Shown: positions 63,928 through 64,000 of the stretch, one piece after another
Layout of the letters: each line of letters starts with the position of its first letter
Numbering within the stretch: the first letter of the stretch is position 1
From: Sphingomonas sp. PAMC26645
GTDB lineage: Bacteria; Pseudomonadota; Alphaproteobacteria; Sphingomonadales; Sphingomonadaceae
Reading direction: 5' to 3'
Length of the DNA stretch: 64,000 nt
NCBI RefSeq assembly: GCF_004795835.1
Contig: NZ_CP039249.1
Coordinates: 1,112,501 to 1,176,500 of the forward strand
Program-made: the position numbers and the translations under genes
The notes under the pieces: generated by a model
Told to the model about the DNA's origin: nothing
The model's input: the letters and a program-made list of their open reading frames with translations, nothing else
The model's database searches: none

Positions 63928-64000
63928 TCAGGTGACGACGTCGGGGGCGGTGCGGCCGGTGTGCTGGGCGATCCCCGCGATCGACTCCGCGGCGGCGACG
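63928..64000 (-). CDS. C-terminal fragment of a gene cut by the window edge
   Basis: On the minus strand the frame is open from the edge to a TGA at 63930-63928. The last residues read AAAESIAGIAQHTGRTAPDV. I cannot assign a family from this. It is upstream of, and close to, the CoA-ester lyase gene. Confidence 0.5.
   Translation of the reverse strand, partial: VAAAESIAGIAQHTGRTAPDVVT

Overview
The window looks like chromosomal DNA of a high-GC alphaproteobacterium, most likely a Sphingomonas or close relative in the Sphingomonadaceae. The evidence is the SciP (DUF1153) cell-cycle regulator, the PrsK/PrsR/PrsT set beside a polyprenyl sugar transferase, GGAAC-N16/17-CGTT (EcfG-type) stress promoters, a serC leader, the serC-serA-hisZ-purA and dnaJ-fabI-aroC neighbourhoods, and GC-rich palindromic repeats in many gene gaps. 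I found no rRNA, tRNA, CRISPR array, prophage or intact insertion sequence.

Layout. 1-7.5 kb: end of a fused hydantoinase/5-oxoprolinase gene, a secreted GH3 glycosidase, a DUF885 protein and a very small NepR-like gene behind an EcfG-type promoter. 7.5-16.4 kb: exopolysaccharide block with a GDP-mannose pyrophosphorylase, a membrane sugar transferase, prsK-prsR-prsT and a DUF815 ATPase. 16.4-24.7 kb: a stress-promoter small protein, an ABC-F ATPase, a PepSY/response regulator/PhoQ-like kinase operon, prephenate dehydratase, a membrane-anchored cytochrome c, a LOG protein and an extensin-like lipoprotein. 24.9-30.8 kb: serC, serA, a DUF559 gene, hisZ and purA. 30.8-35.8 kb: a minus-strand run dnaJ-like, brkB-like, fabI, DUF559, aroC, then a Thr/Gly/Met repeat protein. 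36-39.5 kb: transglutaminase plus ATP-grasp/alpha-E protein. 39.8-43.3 kb: ligD and ku (end joining). 43.4-48.5 kb: pdxH, a CDF metal exporter, PhzF, mnmA with a UVR-domain protein, a sciP operon with two small ORFs, and a GlsB-type membrane protein. 48.7-54.1 kb: a SIMPL protein divergent from an RND efflux pair. 54.1-58.9 kb: a degenerate 15-bp minisatellite, a DUF445 protein, a lower-GC stretch with an orphan 448-aa protein and crcB, and a HAD phosphatase. 58.9-64 kb: a four-gene Mla-type lipid transport operon, a small stress-type protein and a CoA-ester lyase.

The most unusual signal is in the repeats. At least 17 palindromic repeat pairs sit between genes, and one lies in frame inside ligD. 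Two DUF559 nuclease-like genes each start just after such a repeat, use GTG, and end in a GTGA overlap with a downstream housekeeping gene (hisZ, aroC) that also starts with GTG. Repeats also appear to supply Shine-Dalgarno sequences to ligD, aroC and both DUF559 genes. A second thread is a scattered set of EcfG-type promoters in front of small stress-type genes, including an orphan NepR-like anti-sigma factor.
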